Shown here piece after piece: positions 55,763 through 63,725 of a stretch of DNA of 64,000 nt (its first letter is position 1; each line of letters begins with the position of its first letter). Origin of the DNA: Oceanospirillum beijerinckii DSM 7166 (lineage in GTDB: Bacteria; Pseudomonadota; Gammaproteobacteria; Pseudomonadales; Halomonadaceae). Under the pieces are notes generated by a model. That model ran no database searches. It was not told the origin of the DNA and saw only the letters and a program-made list of their open reading frames with translations. The stretch lies in NCBI RefSeq assembly GCF_000422425.1, contig NZ_AULT01000029.1, forward strand, positions 17,607-81,606, in the 5' to 3' direction. The position numbers and the translations under genes were made by a program.

Positions 55763-56517
55763 GTTGTTATTTTCCTTAGGCTGCGTTGTTTATCATTATT
55801 GATTCACGCTTGTTTGTGAAGGCTTTTCCAGACATAAAAAAGCCGTCGCAATCACTTGTACTAACTGATGTTGATCTTAATATCTGGTTAGAACAATTGG
55901 TATAATTTTACACTCTTACAAGAAAAACCTGGTGCAAATAGGCAATTTTTTTCTTCTCCATCCTGAAAAAAACATATATGTGAAAATATCTTCAACAATT
56001 TCACATTTACATATGTAAACAGGTAATTACATCGATTTTTATCTCATTTACAACCGTACTCTTTTCACCAATGCGTTTAAAAAGCGTAGCTGAAATAATC
56101 AGAAAAAACGGTCTATTTATGGCACAAGTTTGTCATATCAGTGTTCAATAATAGTAGAACACTCTATTTAGCCTAATTGACTATATCTAACCCAAAATAA
56201 AGGAAAAGATATTTTATTGCCCAATAAAAATAGACATGACGGTTATAATTTTGTCTTTTTCAGAGAAATTCACTATTTGATTTTTTTCAAAACAGGAGAA
56301 TGAGACAGAAACACACAATACAACGGAGCAGCCCAGACTGTCTGGAGCAAGGCTTCAGGACATCTATCACATTGATTTTTATAAACAACTTATTCTTTTT
56401 AATACACAGGTGGATAAGCGCCTGTCCAGTTTGCCCCATTCCGGACTTACACTGACGCTATTTCGAGATAAGAAACAGATCCATTGCACATCAACAACAC
56501 CAAATTAGCACCAGCTT
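55763..56517. other. 755-bp gene-free region upstream of dctPQM
   Basis: An unusually long AT-rich spacer between the dctP start and the rnz stop. It holds a 14-bp perfect palindrome TTTACATATGTAAA (56006-56019) within a larger set of ACATATATG/CATATG inverted elements (about 55970-56019). A stretch at about 55885-55900 reads TTAGAACAATTGGTATAATT and could be promoter or operator. No frame with a ribosome site is seen. Confidence 0.5.
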
Positions 56518-57531
56518 TCAGACACCAACCAGGAATAGCCTCCCGCTCCGATCTAAACAATACTGATCAAAGTCGTTCGCCAAAAACAGCGTGCCTTGAT
56601 AATGCGCTCGGGCTTCCTGTTCTATCTCGGCAATACCTCTGTCACGCTTCTTAGTGGGATTGGCCAAATAGCGAGGGCTAAAATGAGTCAAAATCAGGTT
56701 ATTCAGTCCTTGCCGCTGTGCAAAGCGAGCCACTAATTCAGCACTGCTATGCTGAGGTTCAGGGCCCACATGCTCCAGCATATCCTGAGTGTAGGTGGCC
56801 TCATGAATCAGTAGGTTTGCATCCCGGCAAGCTCCAGTAAGCAGCTCAGGGCTATCATTATCACCACCTATAACGATGACTCTTGCCTGCCAGGATGGAT
56901 AAGCATATTCATCCGACTTCAGCAGGCGGCGTGCGACTTGTTTCAAACCGGGCTCATCAATCCTGTCTACACCCACCGGATAATCAACATTCAGCCCCTG
57001 CTGTAGCTGAGCATAGTGAGGACCTGAAGGAATACCTTCAGCCTGCAGTTTTGCTACATCCAAGCGGCGGGGAATATCAATCTCTTCCATACGATAAGCC
57101 CAGCTGGGAACCCGGTGGCTTAATGTATGTGCCGTAATCCGCATTCCGGCCAGCTCTATGCAAAGGTCCTCAGAAACCGGGATAAACTCCAGCGGATAGT
57201 TAATCTGTAACTCAGTAAAGCGCATTACAGACTGCAAATACTCCCAAACGCCGTTAGGCCCCACCAACACCAAAGGATCTTTTCGACCATTAAGCTGGCA
57301 AGAGGCTAACAAGCCAGGTAAGCCGTAGCAGTGATCACCATGAATATGAGTGATTAAAACCGCACTCACTTTTTGTGGGGATAAAGTGGTACGCAACAAC
57401 TGGTGTTGAGTTGCCTCCCCACAATCCACCAACACCCAGTGCTTGCCCTGATCAGGCATGATAGCGGTAGCAGAGACATTACGCTGACGACTTGGGGCAC
57501 CAGAGGCGGTACCTAAAAATTTGATTTCCAA
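56518..57531 (-). CDS. rnz: Ribonuclease Z
   Basis: 337 residues of the metallo-beta-lactamase fold. The zinc motif is THIHGDHCYGLPG (about residues 61-73), with additional ligands in HEATYTQDM and LTHFSPRY. The N-terminal FLGTASGAPSRQRNVSA loop is typical of RNase Z, which cuts the 3' trailer from tRNA precursors. Slightly longer than Escherichia coli RNase BN (about 305). It stands alone. Confidence 0.92.
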   Translation of the reverse strand: MEIKFLGTASGAPSRQRNVSATAIMPDQGKHWVLVDCGEATQHQLLRTTLSPQKVSAVLITHIHGDHCYGLPGLLASCQLNGRKDPLVLVGPNGVWEYLQSVMRFTELQINYPLEFIPVSEDLCIELAGMRITAHTLSHRVPSWAYRMEEIDIPRRLDVAKLQAEGIPSGPHYAQLQQGLNVDYPVGVDRIDEPGLKQVARRLLKSDEYAYPSWQARVIVIGGDNDSPELLTGACRDANLLIHEATYTQDMLEHVGPEPQHSSAELVARFAQRQGLNNLILTHFSPRYLANPTKKRDRGIAEIEQEARAHYQGTLFLANDFDQYCLDRSGRLFLVGV

Positions 57532-57837
57532 AATATTTCCATCTTATTGCTACAACTAAACGCACCAAAGATTTAACCGGACCTTATTCGATGTCTCGGA
57601 GACCGCAGATCTGATTGACCTGATATAGATTTCTATCCCCTATTATCACCATTTGTCAGCTTCCGGTCATAGCCCGACCTATACAAGAACCGACTCCTAT
57701 TACCAACATCAGTTTTTGTCATCGATGTAACTGAACCCGTAAACCCGAGATCAGACCCGCTTGCTCCCTCTGAGTTTACCGCCTGATTACAATTCGATTG
57801 CCAAAAGAGCAAAAAAAATCGCAGATAATACTTAACA

Positions 57838-57851
57838 TATTAATTAATATA
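57838..57851. promoter_or_regulatory. AT-rich perfect palindrome upstream of hpaH (operator candidate)
   Basis: ATATTAATTAATAT is perfectly symmetric and lies 101 bases before the hpaH start, in a 420-bp spacer that has no gene. MarR-family repressors such as HpaR/HpcR bind AT-rich dyads in front of such operons, but no hpaR is present in the window. Confidence 0.4.
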
Positions 57852-57952
57852 TTATCTAATAGAGCCAACCTGATAGGGATCAGTATTGGTATTTCGTCAT
57901 TTAACAGACACCTCTCTATCCAAGACGCAATTTATAACAAGTGGGACACAGT

Positions 57953-58756
57953 ATGCTGACTCAAGATCAAATCAAACAAGCTGCGGATCGCCTGTATCAG
58001 GCAGAAAAGGAACGCAAACAGATTCCGGCGCTGACGCTGGATTACCCGGATATGGATATGGATGACGCTTATGCGATCCAGAAGAGTTGGGTCGATCGAA
58101 AGATCGCTGAAGGTGACAGTGTGCGTGGTTATAAGATTGGTCTGACGTCCCGCGCGATGCAGATGGCTTCCCAAATCGACACCCCTGATTACGGTGTGCT
58201 GCTGGAGTCTATGTTCTTTGATGATGGCGCAGAGATTAAAGCCTCTGATTTCCTAGACCCTCGTATCGAAGTGGAACTGGGCTTTGTGCTGAACAAGCCG
58301 CTGTCCGGTGAAAATGTCACCATCTTCGATGTACTGAACGCGACGGATTACGTGATTCCAGCCATGGAGCTGATCGACGCACGTTGTCTGCGTACCGATC
58401 CTGAAACGGGTTACACCCGTAAGGTGTTCGACACCATCTCTGATAACGCGGCTAATGCGGGTGTGATCTTCGGTGGTCGTCCGGTTAAGCCAACAGAGAT
58501 TGATCTGCGCTGGTCTGCTGGTCTGTTGTATCTGAATGGTCAGATCGAAGAGACCGGTGTGGCGGCAGGTGTTCTGGGTAACCCTGCAAACGGTATCACC
58601 TGGGTATGTAAGCGTTTTGCTCCTCATGGCGTTGGCCTGGAGCCAGGTCAATTTATTCTGTCCGGTTCGTTCACCCGTCCTGTGCCGGTAAAAGCTGGTG
58701 ATACAGTTCATGCGGACTTTGGTCCTCTGGGCAGCGTAACGGCACGTTTTGTCTAA
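57953..58756 (+). CDS. hpaH: 2-oxo-hepta-3-ene-1,7-dioate hydratase
   Basis: 267 residues from the ATG at 57953; a GTG four codons earlier is the alternative. The sequence tracks Escherichia coli HpaH (HpcG) along its full length, with [48 protein letters not shown] and [15 protein letters not shown]. It hydrates the dienoate to 4-hydroxy-2-oxoheptanedioate with Mg2+, the step before the aldolase. It starts the lower homoprotocatechuate pathway cluster, 42 bases before hpaI. Codon use is strongly biased to CTG, CGT and GGT as in highly expressed genes. Confidence 0.94.
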   Translation: MLTQDQIKQAADRLYQAEKERKQIPALTLDYPDMDMDDAYAIQKSWVDRKIAEGDSVRGYKIGLTSRAMQMASQIDTPDYGVLLESMFFDDGAEIKASDFLDPRIEVELGFVLNKPLSGENVTIFDVLNATDYVIPAMELIDARCLRTDPETGYTRKVFDTISDNAANAGVIFGGRPVKPTEIDLRWSAGLLYLNGQIEETGVAAGVLGNPANGITWVCKRFAPHGVGLEPGQFILSGSFTRPVPVKAGDTVHADFGPLGSVTARFV

Positions 58757-58798
58757 ACTAAAGCCCATTCAGAGAAAGCAAAGAAAGAGCACACAACG

Positions 58799-59602
58799 AT
58801 GGAACTGCCAAAAAACAGATTCAAACAGGGGCTAAAAGAAGGCAAAACCCAATGGGGTTTGTGGCTTGGGCTGCCTGGCGGTACTTGCGCAGAGATCTGC
58901 GCCGGTGCTGGTTTTGATTGGGCGCTGATCGACGGTGAACACGCGCCGTTTGATCTGAACGCCATGACCACTCACCTGCAAGCGATGGCACCTTACGATG
59001 TGTCGCCTATCGTTCGCCCGGTGGAAGGTCGCACTGCACTGCTGAAGCAGATTCTGGATATCGGTGCACAAACCGTACTGGTCCCTATGGTCGATACTGC
59101 GGAACAAGCCCGTGAGCTGGTACAAGCAGTCCGTTACCCACCACAGGGTATTCGTGGTCTGGGTAGCTCCCTGGCGCGTGCCGCAAACTGGAACCGTATT
59201 CCGGGCTATCTGCAAAACGCAAACGATGAGATCTGCCTGATCGTACAAGCGGAAACCACAACGGCGATCGAAAACCTGGCGGAAATCGCTGCGGTTGATG
59301 GTGTCGATGCGGTGTTTATTGGTCCTTCCGATCTGTCTGCGTCGATGGGCCATATCGGTAACCCGGACCACCCGGAAGTGGTTGCAGCCATTGAAAACGG
59401 TATTCGCACCATTACTGCCGCTGGTAAAGCGGCGGGTCTGCTGTGTATCAACCCTGCCAAAGCCCAGCACTACGTTGAAGTGGGTGCCCGTTTTGTTGGT
59501 GTTGGTGTGGATACGCTGATTCTAAGTAATGGCGCTAAGCAGCTGGCGGAAAAATTCAAGTCTGGAGAAGAGTTAGAGTCTTCAGGCTCCAGCGGTTACT
59601 GA
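58799..59602 (+). CDS. hpaI: 4-hydroxy-2-oxoheptanedioate aldolase
   Basis: 267 residues of the class II HpcH/HpaI aldolase family. LIDGEHAPFDL (base His and metal site), RPVEGRTALLKQILDIGAQTVLVPM and VQAETTTAIENL (metal-binding Glu) are conserved. It cleaves the substrate to pyruvate and succinate semialdehyde. The C-terminal tail (GEELESSGSSGY) is an extra polar extension. After the stop come 264 bases with a BIME-like repeat and a strong hairpin before hpaG1. Confidence 0.94.
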   Translation: MELPKNRFKQGLKEGKTQWGLWLGLPGGTCAEICAGAGFDWALIDGEHAPFDLNAMTTHLQAMAPYDVSPIVRPVEGRTALLKQILDIGAQTVLVPMVDTAEQARELVQAVRYPPQGIRGLGSSLARAANWNRIPGYLQNANDEICLIVQAETTTAIENLAEIAAVDGVDAVFIGPSDLSASMGHIGNPDHPEVVAAIENGIRTITAAGKAAGLLCINPAKAQHYVEVGARFVGVGVDTLILSNGAKQLAEKFKSGEELESSGSSGY

Positions 59603-59644
59603 TACACATCTTGATAAGCATTATGTAGGAAGCGGGTAATTAGA

Positions 59645-59723
59645 GTAGGTCGGATAAGCAAAGCGCCATCCGACGCTAAACGCCAGAATTGTCGGAAGGC
59701 GCCTTACGGCTTTTCCGACCTAC
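59645..59723. repeat. REP/BIME-like repeat pair 1
   Basis: Two inverted REP-like units occur: 59645-59674 (beginning GTAGGTCGGATAAGC) and 59691-59723 (ending TTTTCCGACCTAC). Each has its own small stem (GTCGGAT with ATCCGAC; GTCGGAA with TTCCGAC). They resemble enterobacterial REPs with a GACCTAC end. The inverted copy lies at 62885-62969. A 16-bp direct repeat, ATCAAGCGTTAAAAGC, follows at about 59743-59779. Confidence 0.8.
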
Positions 59724-59803
59724 ATATCGAGTCAAAATGAAATCAAGCGTTAAAAGCGATGTTATCAAGCGTTAAAAGCTTAGCCTGATATTCGATTTTA
59801 AGC

Positions 59804-59835
59804 CCCGGTGTTTACCTAAACAGGTGAACACCGGG
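59804..59835 (+). promoter_or_regulatory. Strong 14-bp hairpin in front of hpaG1
   Basis: CCCGGTGTTTACCT pairs with AGGTGAACACCGGG with one G-U pair and a 4-base loop. It ends 31 bases before the hpaG1 ATG. Without a T run it looks like an mRNA-stabilising element or processing site at the start of the G1-G2-E segment. Confidence 0.6.
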
Positions 59836-59866
59836 CATCAGATTAGAAAACTATAGGATAGAGCAA

Positions 59867-60511
59867 ATGAGTACTAACCCTATCGTAACAGGGAAGCTGG
59901 TGTGCGTTGCACTGAACGACCAGCAACAGCTAGACAAACTGGATGCAACCTTTAACGAAGCACCCTACAAAGCAGCACCGACTCAGCCGGTACTGTACTT
60001 CAAGCCGCACAACACCTGGAACACCGACGGTGCCACCATCGCCTGGCACGAAGAAGGCCTGGTCGTGGGTGCGAGCCTGACCGTGGTATTCGGTAAAGAG
60101 TGTTGTCGTACCAGTGCAGAAGAAGCACTGAGCTACGTTGAGGGTTATACCCTGACTCATGATTTCTCTCTGCCAGAGAAAAGCTACTACCGTCCAGACA
60201 TCAAAGGTAAGTGCCAGGATGGTTCGGCACCTGTTGGTGCTGTGGTTGTACCTGCCAGCGATGTGGCTGATCCACAAGCGCTGACCGTGGTAACTCAGGT
60301 GAATGGTGAAACGGTTTCTGAACTGCCTGTGAGCCAACTGCACCGTGGCGTGGCTGAGCTGATCAGCATTATCTCTAACATTATGACGCTGCAACCTGGC
60401 GATGCGATTGCTGTGGGCTTCCCTGGTGACCGTCACCCAGTAAAACAAGGCGACAAGGTGACTTCTTCTATCGCCGGTGTAACTGAACTGACTAACCAGG
60501 TGGAGGCATAA
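59867..60511 (+). CDS. hpaG1: Homoprotocatechuate lower-pathway isomerase/decarboxylase, HpaG1 subunit
   Basis: 214 residues of the fumarylacetoacetate-hydrolase fold, matching the N-terminal half of the fused Escherichia coli HpaG. PTQPVLYFKPHNTW, TLTHDFSLPEKSYYRPDIKGKCQDG and NIMTLQPGDAIAVGFPGD are typical. HpaG decarboxylates and isomerises 5-oxopent-3-ene-1,2,5-tricarboxylate. The two halves are separate genes here, as in some other species. It lies 3 bases before hpaG2. Confidence 0.9.
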   Translation: MSTNPIVTGKLVCVALNDQQQLDKLDATFNEAPYKAAPTQPVLYFKPHNTWNTDGATIAWHEEGLVVGASLTVVFGKECCRTSAEEALSYVEGYTLTHDFSLPEKSYYRPDIKGKCQDGSAPVGAVVVPASDVADPQALTVVTQVNGETVSELPVSQLHRGVAELISIISNIMTLQPGDAIAVGFPGDRHPVKQGDKVTSSIAGVTELTNQVEA

Positions 60512-60514
60512 TCA

Positions 60515-61303
60515 ATGAAACACGCACGAGTTTTATATAAAGGTGAAGGGCAACATAACGACGTTGAGCTGGATGTAACTGTTAACGATCAAGGCGATCT
60601 GGTAACGGCTGAAGGTACGGTTATCAGCGAAAGCGAAGTGACCTGGTTATCGCCCATCAAAAATCCAGGCACCATCTTTGCGCTGGGCCTGAACTACGCG
60701 GATCACGCTGCTGAACTGGCGTTTGAGCCACCAAAAGAGCCACTGGTATTCTTGAAGGGTGCTAACACCCTGACTGGTCACAAGCAGAACGCTTACCGTC
60801 CGGACAATATCGAATTCCAACACTACGAGTGTGAGCTGGTAGCGGTAATCGGTAAAGAAGGTAAGAACATCTCCCGTGAAGATGCCATGGATTACATCGC
60901 CGGTTACACCGTATGTAACGACTTCGCGATCCGTGACCACCTGGAAAACTACTACCGTCCAAACCTGCGTGTGAAGAGCCGTGACTCCCTGTGTCCTATC
61001 GGCCCTTGGCTGATCGACAAAGAAGACGTAGGGGATATCTCTGATCTGCGTCTGACCACGCACGTCAATGGTGAGCTGACTCAGGAAGGCACCACGAAAG
61101 ACATCATCTTCGACGTACCTTTCCTGGTGGAGTACCTGAGCAAGATCATGACCCTGAAGCCAGGCGATATGATCGCTACCGGTACGCCAAAAGGTCTGAA
61201 AGATATGCAGCCTGGCGACACCGTTGTGTGTGAAATTGAAAAAGTCGGTGCTCTGACCACGTACATCGTGTCTGAGCAAGAGTTCTACGGCGACAAATAC
61301 TAA
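60515..61303 (+). CDS. hpaG2: Homoprotocatechuate lower-pathway isomerase/decarboxylase, HpaG2 subunit
   Basis: 262 residues matching the C-terminal half of HpaG. It carries FALGLNYADHAAEL, HYECELVAVIGKEG (metal-binding acidic residues), NDFAIRDHLENYYRPNLRVKSRD and MIATGTPKGL. It is the active half in fused homologues, with HpaG1 as partner. An N-terminal stretch of about 45 residues precedes the fold. Confidence 0.92.
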   Translation: MKHARVLYKGEGQHNDVELDVTVNDQGDLVTAEGTVISESEVTWLSPIKNPGTIFALGLNYADHAAELAFEPPKEPLVFLKGANTLTGHKQNAYRPDNIEFQHYECELVAVIGKEGKNISREDAMDYIAGYTVCNDFAIRDHLENYYRPNLRVKSRDSLCPIGPWLIDKEDVGDISDLRLTTHVNGELTQEGTTKDIIFDVPFLVEYLSKIMTLKPGDMIATGTPKGLKDMQPGDTVVCEIEKVGALTTYIVSEQEFYGDKY

Positions 61304-61328
61304 TCAGATAATCCTTGGAGACTTCGAA

Positions 61329-62849
61329 ATGAGTGAACTGAACGAAAATATCGCTAAAGCCGAGGGTTATCTGGCCCGCTTTAAAGAAAACACTCTGGGT
61401 CACTACATCAATGGTGAGTGGACTCTGGGTACGGGTACAGAGACGTTTGATAACACGACGCCTACTGACCAGAGCTACCTGGGTAAAGTGGTTGCAGCTA
61501 CTGAAGAAGACGTCAACGCAGCCTGTGAAGCGGCAGCGGCAGCAGCGGCAGCATGGGCAGCCACTCCAGGTGCTGAGCGTAAAAAGATTCTGCACCGTCT
61601 GGGCGATGAGCTGGAAAAACGCGCTGAAGAGATCGCGCTGGTTGAGTCTATGGACTGTGGTCAGCCTCTGCGTTTTATGCGTCAGGCAGCGGTACGTGGT
61701 GCGGCTAACTTCCGTTTCTTCGCGGATCAGGCACCTGAAGCCCGTAACGGTCTGTCTCTGCACCAAGATCAGCACACTAACTTCACTGTGCGTAATCCAA
61801 TCGGCCCTGTGGCGGTCATCACGCCATGGAACACACCTTTCATGCTGTCGACCTGGAAGATCGCTCCAGCACTGGCAGCAGGTTGTACTGTAGTACACAA
61901 GCCTGCTGAACTGAGCCCTCTGACCGGTGCGATTCTGGCCGAGTGTGCAGAAGCAGCAGGTCTGCCAAAAGGTGTTTGGAACACCATTAACGGTTTTGGT
62001 GCTGTTGCCGGTAAGACTCTGACTCAACACCCTGCGATTAAAGCGGTTGCTCTGGTGGGCGATTCTGCAACAGGTAAAAAGATTCAGGCACAGACGGCTG
62101 ATACACTGAAGCGTCTGCACCTGGAACTGGGTGGTAAGAACCCTGTAATCGTATTTGACGATGCTGACTTCGACCGTGCACTGGATGCGGTTGTATTTAT
62201 GATCTACAGCCTGAATGGTCAGCGTTGCACCAGCTCCAGCCGTCTGCTGATCCAAAGCGGTATCAAAGACAAGTTCCTGGCGGCGCTGAAAGAGCGTGTA
62301 GCCAACCTGAAAGTGGGTCACTCTCTGGACCCTAACACTGAAGTAGGCCCTCTGGTTCACACCGGTCACTACGATAAAGTCACCAGCTACTTTGAGATTG
62401 CTAAGACAGACGGTGCAACTATCGCGGTGGGCGGTAAGTCTCTGCGTGATGAAATGGGCCCAGGTAACTATGTGACGCCAACGCTGTTTGTTGAAGCGAA
62501 AAACAGCATGCGTATTGCCCAGGAAGAGATCTTTGGCCCTGTGCTGACGGCTATCGAATTCGACACTGAAGAAGAAGCGGTACAGCTGGCTAACGACACC
62601 ATTTACGGTCTGGCGGGTTATATCTGGACCTCTAACACTGGTCGTGCCATGCGTATGGCAGACAAAGTTGAAGCCGGTATGCTGTGGGTGAACTCTGAAA
62701 ACAACCGTAACCTGCCTTCTCCGTTCGGCGGCATGAAGATGTCTGGTATCGGTCGTGATGGCGGTGACTGGAGTTTTGATTTCTACATGGAAACCAAAAA
62801 CGTGTGTATCGCTCACGATACTCACCGTGTACCTGTACTGGGTCGCTAA
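61329..62849 (+). CDS. hpaE: 5-carboxymethyl-2-hydroxymuconate semialdehyde dehydrogenase
   Basis: 506 residues of the NAD-dependent aldehyde dehydrogenase family. The catalytic Cys is in NGQRCTSSSR (about 299), the Glu in HLELGGKNP (about 265), the cofactor loop in VGDSATGK, and FGGMKMSGIGRDGG near the end. It oxidises the ring-cleavage product of homoprotocatechuate to the tricarboxylate that HpaG uses. The gene follows hpaG2 by 25 bases with GGAGAC before the ATG. Confidence 0.94.
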   Translation: MSELNENIAKAEGYLARFKENTLGHYINGEWTLGTGTETFDNTTPTDQSYLGKVVAATEEDVNAACEAAAAAAAAWAATPGAERKKILHRLGDELEKRAEEIALVESMDCGQPLRFMRQAAVRGAANFRFFADQAPEARNGLSLHQDQHTNFTVRNPIGPVAVITPWNTPFMLSTWKIAPALAAGCTVVHKPAELSPLTGAILAECAEAAGLPKGVWNTINGFGAVAGKTLTQHPAIKAVALVGDSATGKKIQAQTADTLKRLHLELGGKNPVIVFDDADFDRALDAVVFMIYSLNGQRCTSSSRLLIQSGIKDKFLAALKERVANLKVGHSLDPNTEVGPLVHTGHYDKVTSYFEIAKTDGATIAVGGKSLRDEMGPGNYVTPTLFVEAKNSMRIAQEEIFGPVLTAIEFDTEEEAVQLANDTIYGLAGYIWTSNTGRAMRMADKVEAGMLWVNSENNRNLPSPFGGMKMSGIGRDGGDWSFDFYMETKNVCIAHDTHRVPVLGR

Positions 62850-62884
62850 GCGAGCCGGATTTATAACGGTCCTGATACGTTGTT

Positions 62885-62969
62885 GTAGGTCGGAAAAGCC
62901 GTAGGTGCCTTCCGGCAAACGCTGAGTATCTGAGTCAGTGTCGGATGGCGCTTCGCTTATCCAACCTAC
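62885..62969. repeat. REP/BIME-like repeat pair 2 (inverted relative to pair 1)
   Basis: Two units, 62885-62916 (beginning GTAGGTCGGAAAAGCC) and 62940-62969 (ending TTATCCAACCTAC), correspond to the reverse complement of the pair at 59645-59723. Together the two pairs flank hpaG1, hpaG2 and hpaE in opposite orientation. Confidence 0.8.
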
Positions 62970-63022
62970 TCTGATGCTAAGAAGCGTATCGGGATTGATC
63001 GTATTGATTGTTGTGCTCTTTC

Positions 63023-63068
63023 GCCACAGTCCCCCGTTTTGATAAGAGACGGGCCCTGTGGCCTTTTT
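63023..63068 (+). terminator. Terminator-like hairpin between hpaE and hpaF
   Basis: GCCACAG (63023-63029) pairs with CTGTGGC (63056-63062), with inner CCCG/CGGG pairs, followed by CCTTTTT. It ends 15 bases before the hpaF start, so it could cut transcription before hpaF or modulate its translation. Confidence 0.6.
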
Positions 63069-63083
63069 GTTTCAGGAGATCTC

Positions 63084-63479
63084 ATGCCTCATTTTATTAT
63101 GGAATATTCCGCAAATCTGGATGACGATCTGGATATCCCAGCCCTGTTTGAAGCGCTGAATGAAACCGCTATTGGTACCGGTGTGTTCCCAATTGGCGGT
63201 ATCCGTACCCGCGCGATTCGTTGCGAACACTATCGCATTGGTGAAGGTGACCCAGATAATACTTTTATCCATCTGACTGCCAAAGTGGGTTCCGGTCGTG
63301 AGCCTGAGGTGCTGAAAGCCGCCGCAGATAAGGTGTTCGAAACCTTTACCGCGCAACTGCAGCCGGTATTTGACCGCCGTTATATGAGCATCGGCTTTGA
63401 GATGACCGAACTGCACCCTGTGCTGAACTACCGTCAGAACAATATCCACCAGAAGTTAGCCGCCAAGAAAGAAGGCTAA
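63084..63479 (+). CDS. hpaF: 5-carboxymethyl-2-hydroxymuconate delta-isomerase
   Basis: 131 residues from the ATG at 63084 (CAGGAGAT 4-7 bases upstream), starting MPHFIMEYSANL with the conserved N-terminal Pro used as base in the tautomerase superfamily. EHYRIGEGDPDNTFIHL and LHPVLNYRQNNIH match HpaF. It isomerises the muconate intermediate in the homoprotocatechuate pathway. It is separated from hpaE by a BIME and a terminator-like hairpin. Confidence 0.92.
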   Translation: MPHFIMEYSANLDDDLDIPALFEALNETAIGTGVFPIGGIRTRAIRCEHYRIGEGDPDNTFIHLTAKVGSGREPEVLKAAADKVFETFTAQLQPVFDRRYMSIGFEMTELHPVLNYRQNNIHQKLAAKKEG

Positions 63480-63725
63480 AGCGGCTAAGAAAGAGAGTTA
63501 AGGCTGCTGGTGAATAGCTAAAAGATGACAAGGCTACAAAAGATGGATGTAGTCTGAGCAACTTGAAGTGATCTGATGACTGGATACGTACTGAGTCCAA
63601 AAACCAGCACTTCAAATACGTGGATAAACCGGTTGTCCCACTGGTTTATCTACACCTGCTAAATAATACCGATCCAGATAAGTTGTTGTAGATACCATCT
63701 CTCCAAATCACCTTCAACAGCTCTT
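63480..63725. other. Spacer between hpaF and an IS110-type element
   Basis: No gene is seen. A stem GATAAACC (63623-63630) with GGTTTATC (63643-63650) may end the hpaF transcript. The right part probably belongs to the IS110 element; the boundary cannot be set because IS110 members lack inverted repeats. Confidence 0.4.

Noticed and set aside
59867..61303. hpaG as a gene broken by a frameshift
   Set aside because: Both parts have their own start, good spacing and complete folds; HpaG1 and HpaG2 are separate genes in other species.
61176..62918. Open frame of 580 codons antisense to hpaE and the hpaG2 end
   Set aside because: It is the shadow of genes with strongly biased codons; its translation is rich in Arg, Gln, Thr and Cys without domains, and it lies over well-recognised enzymes.
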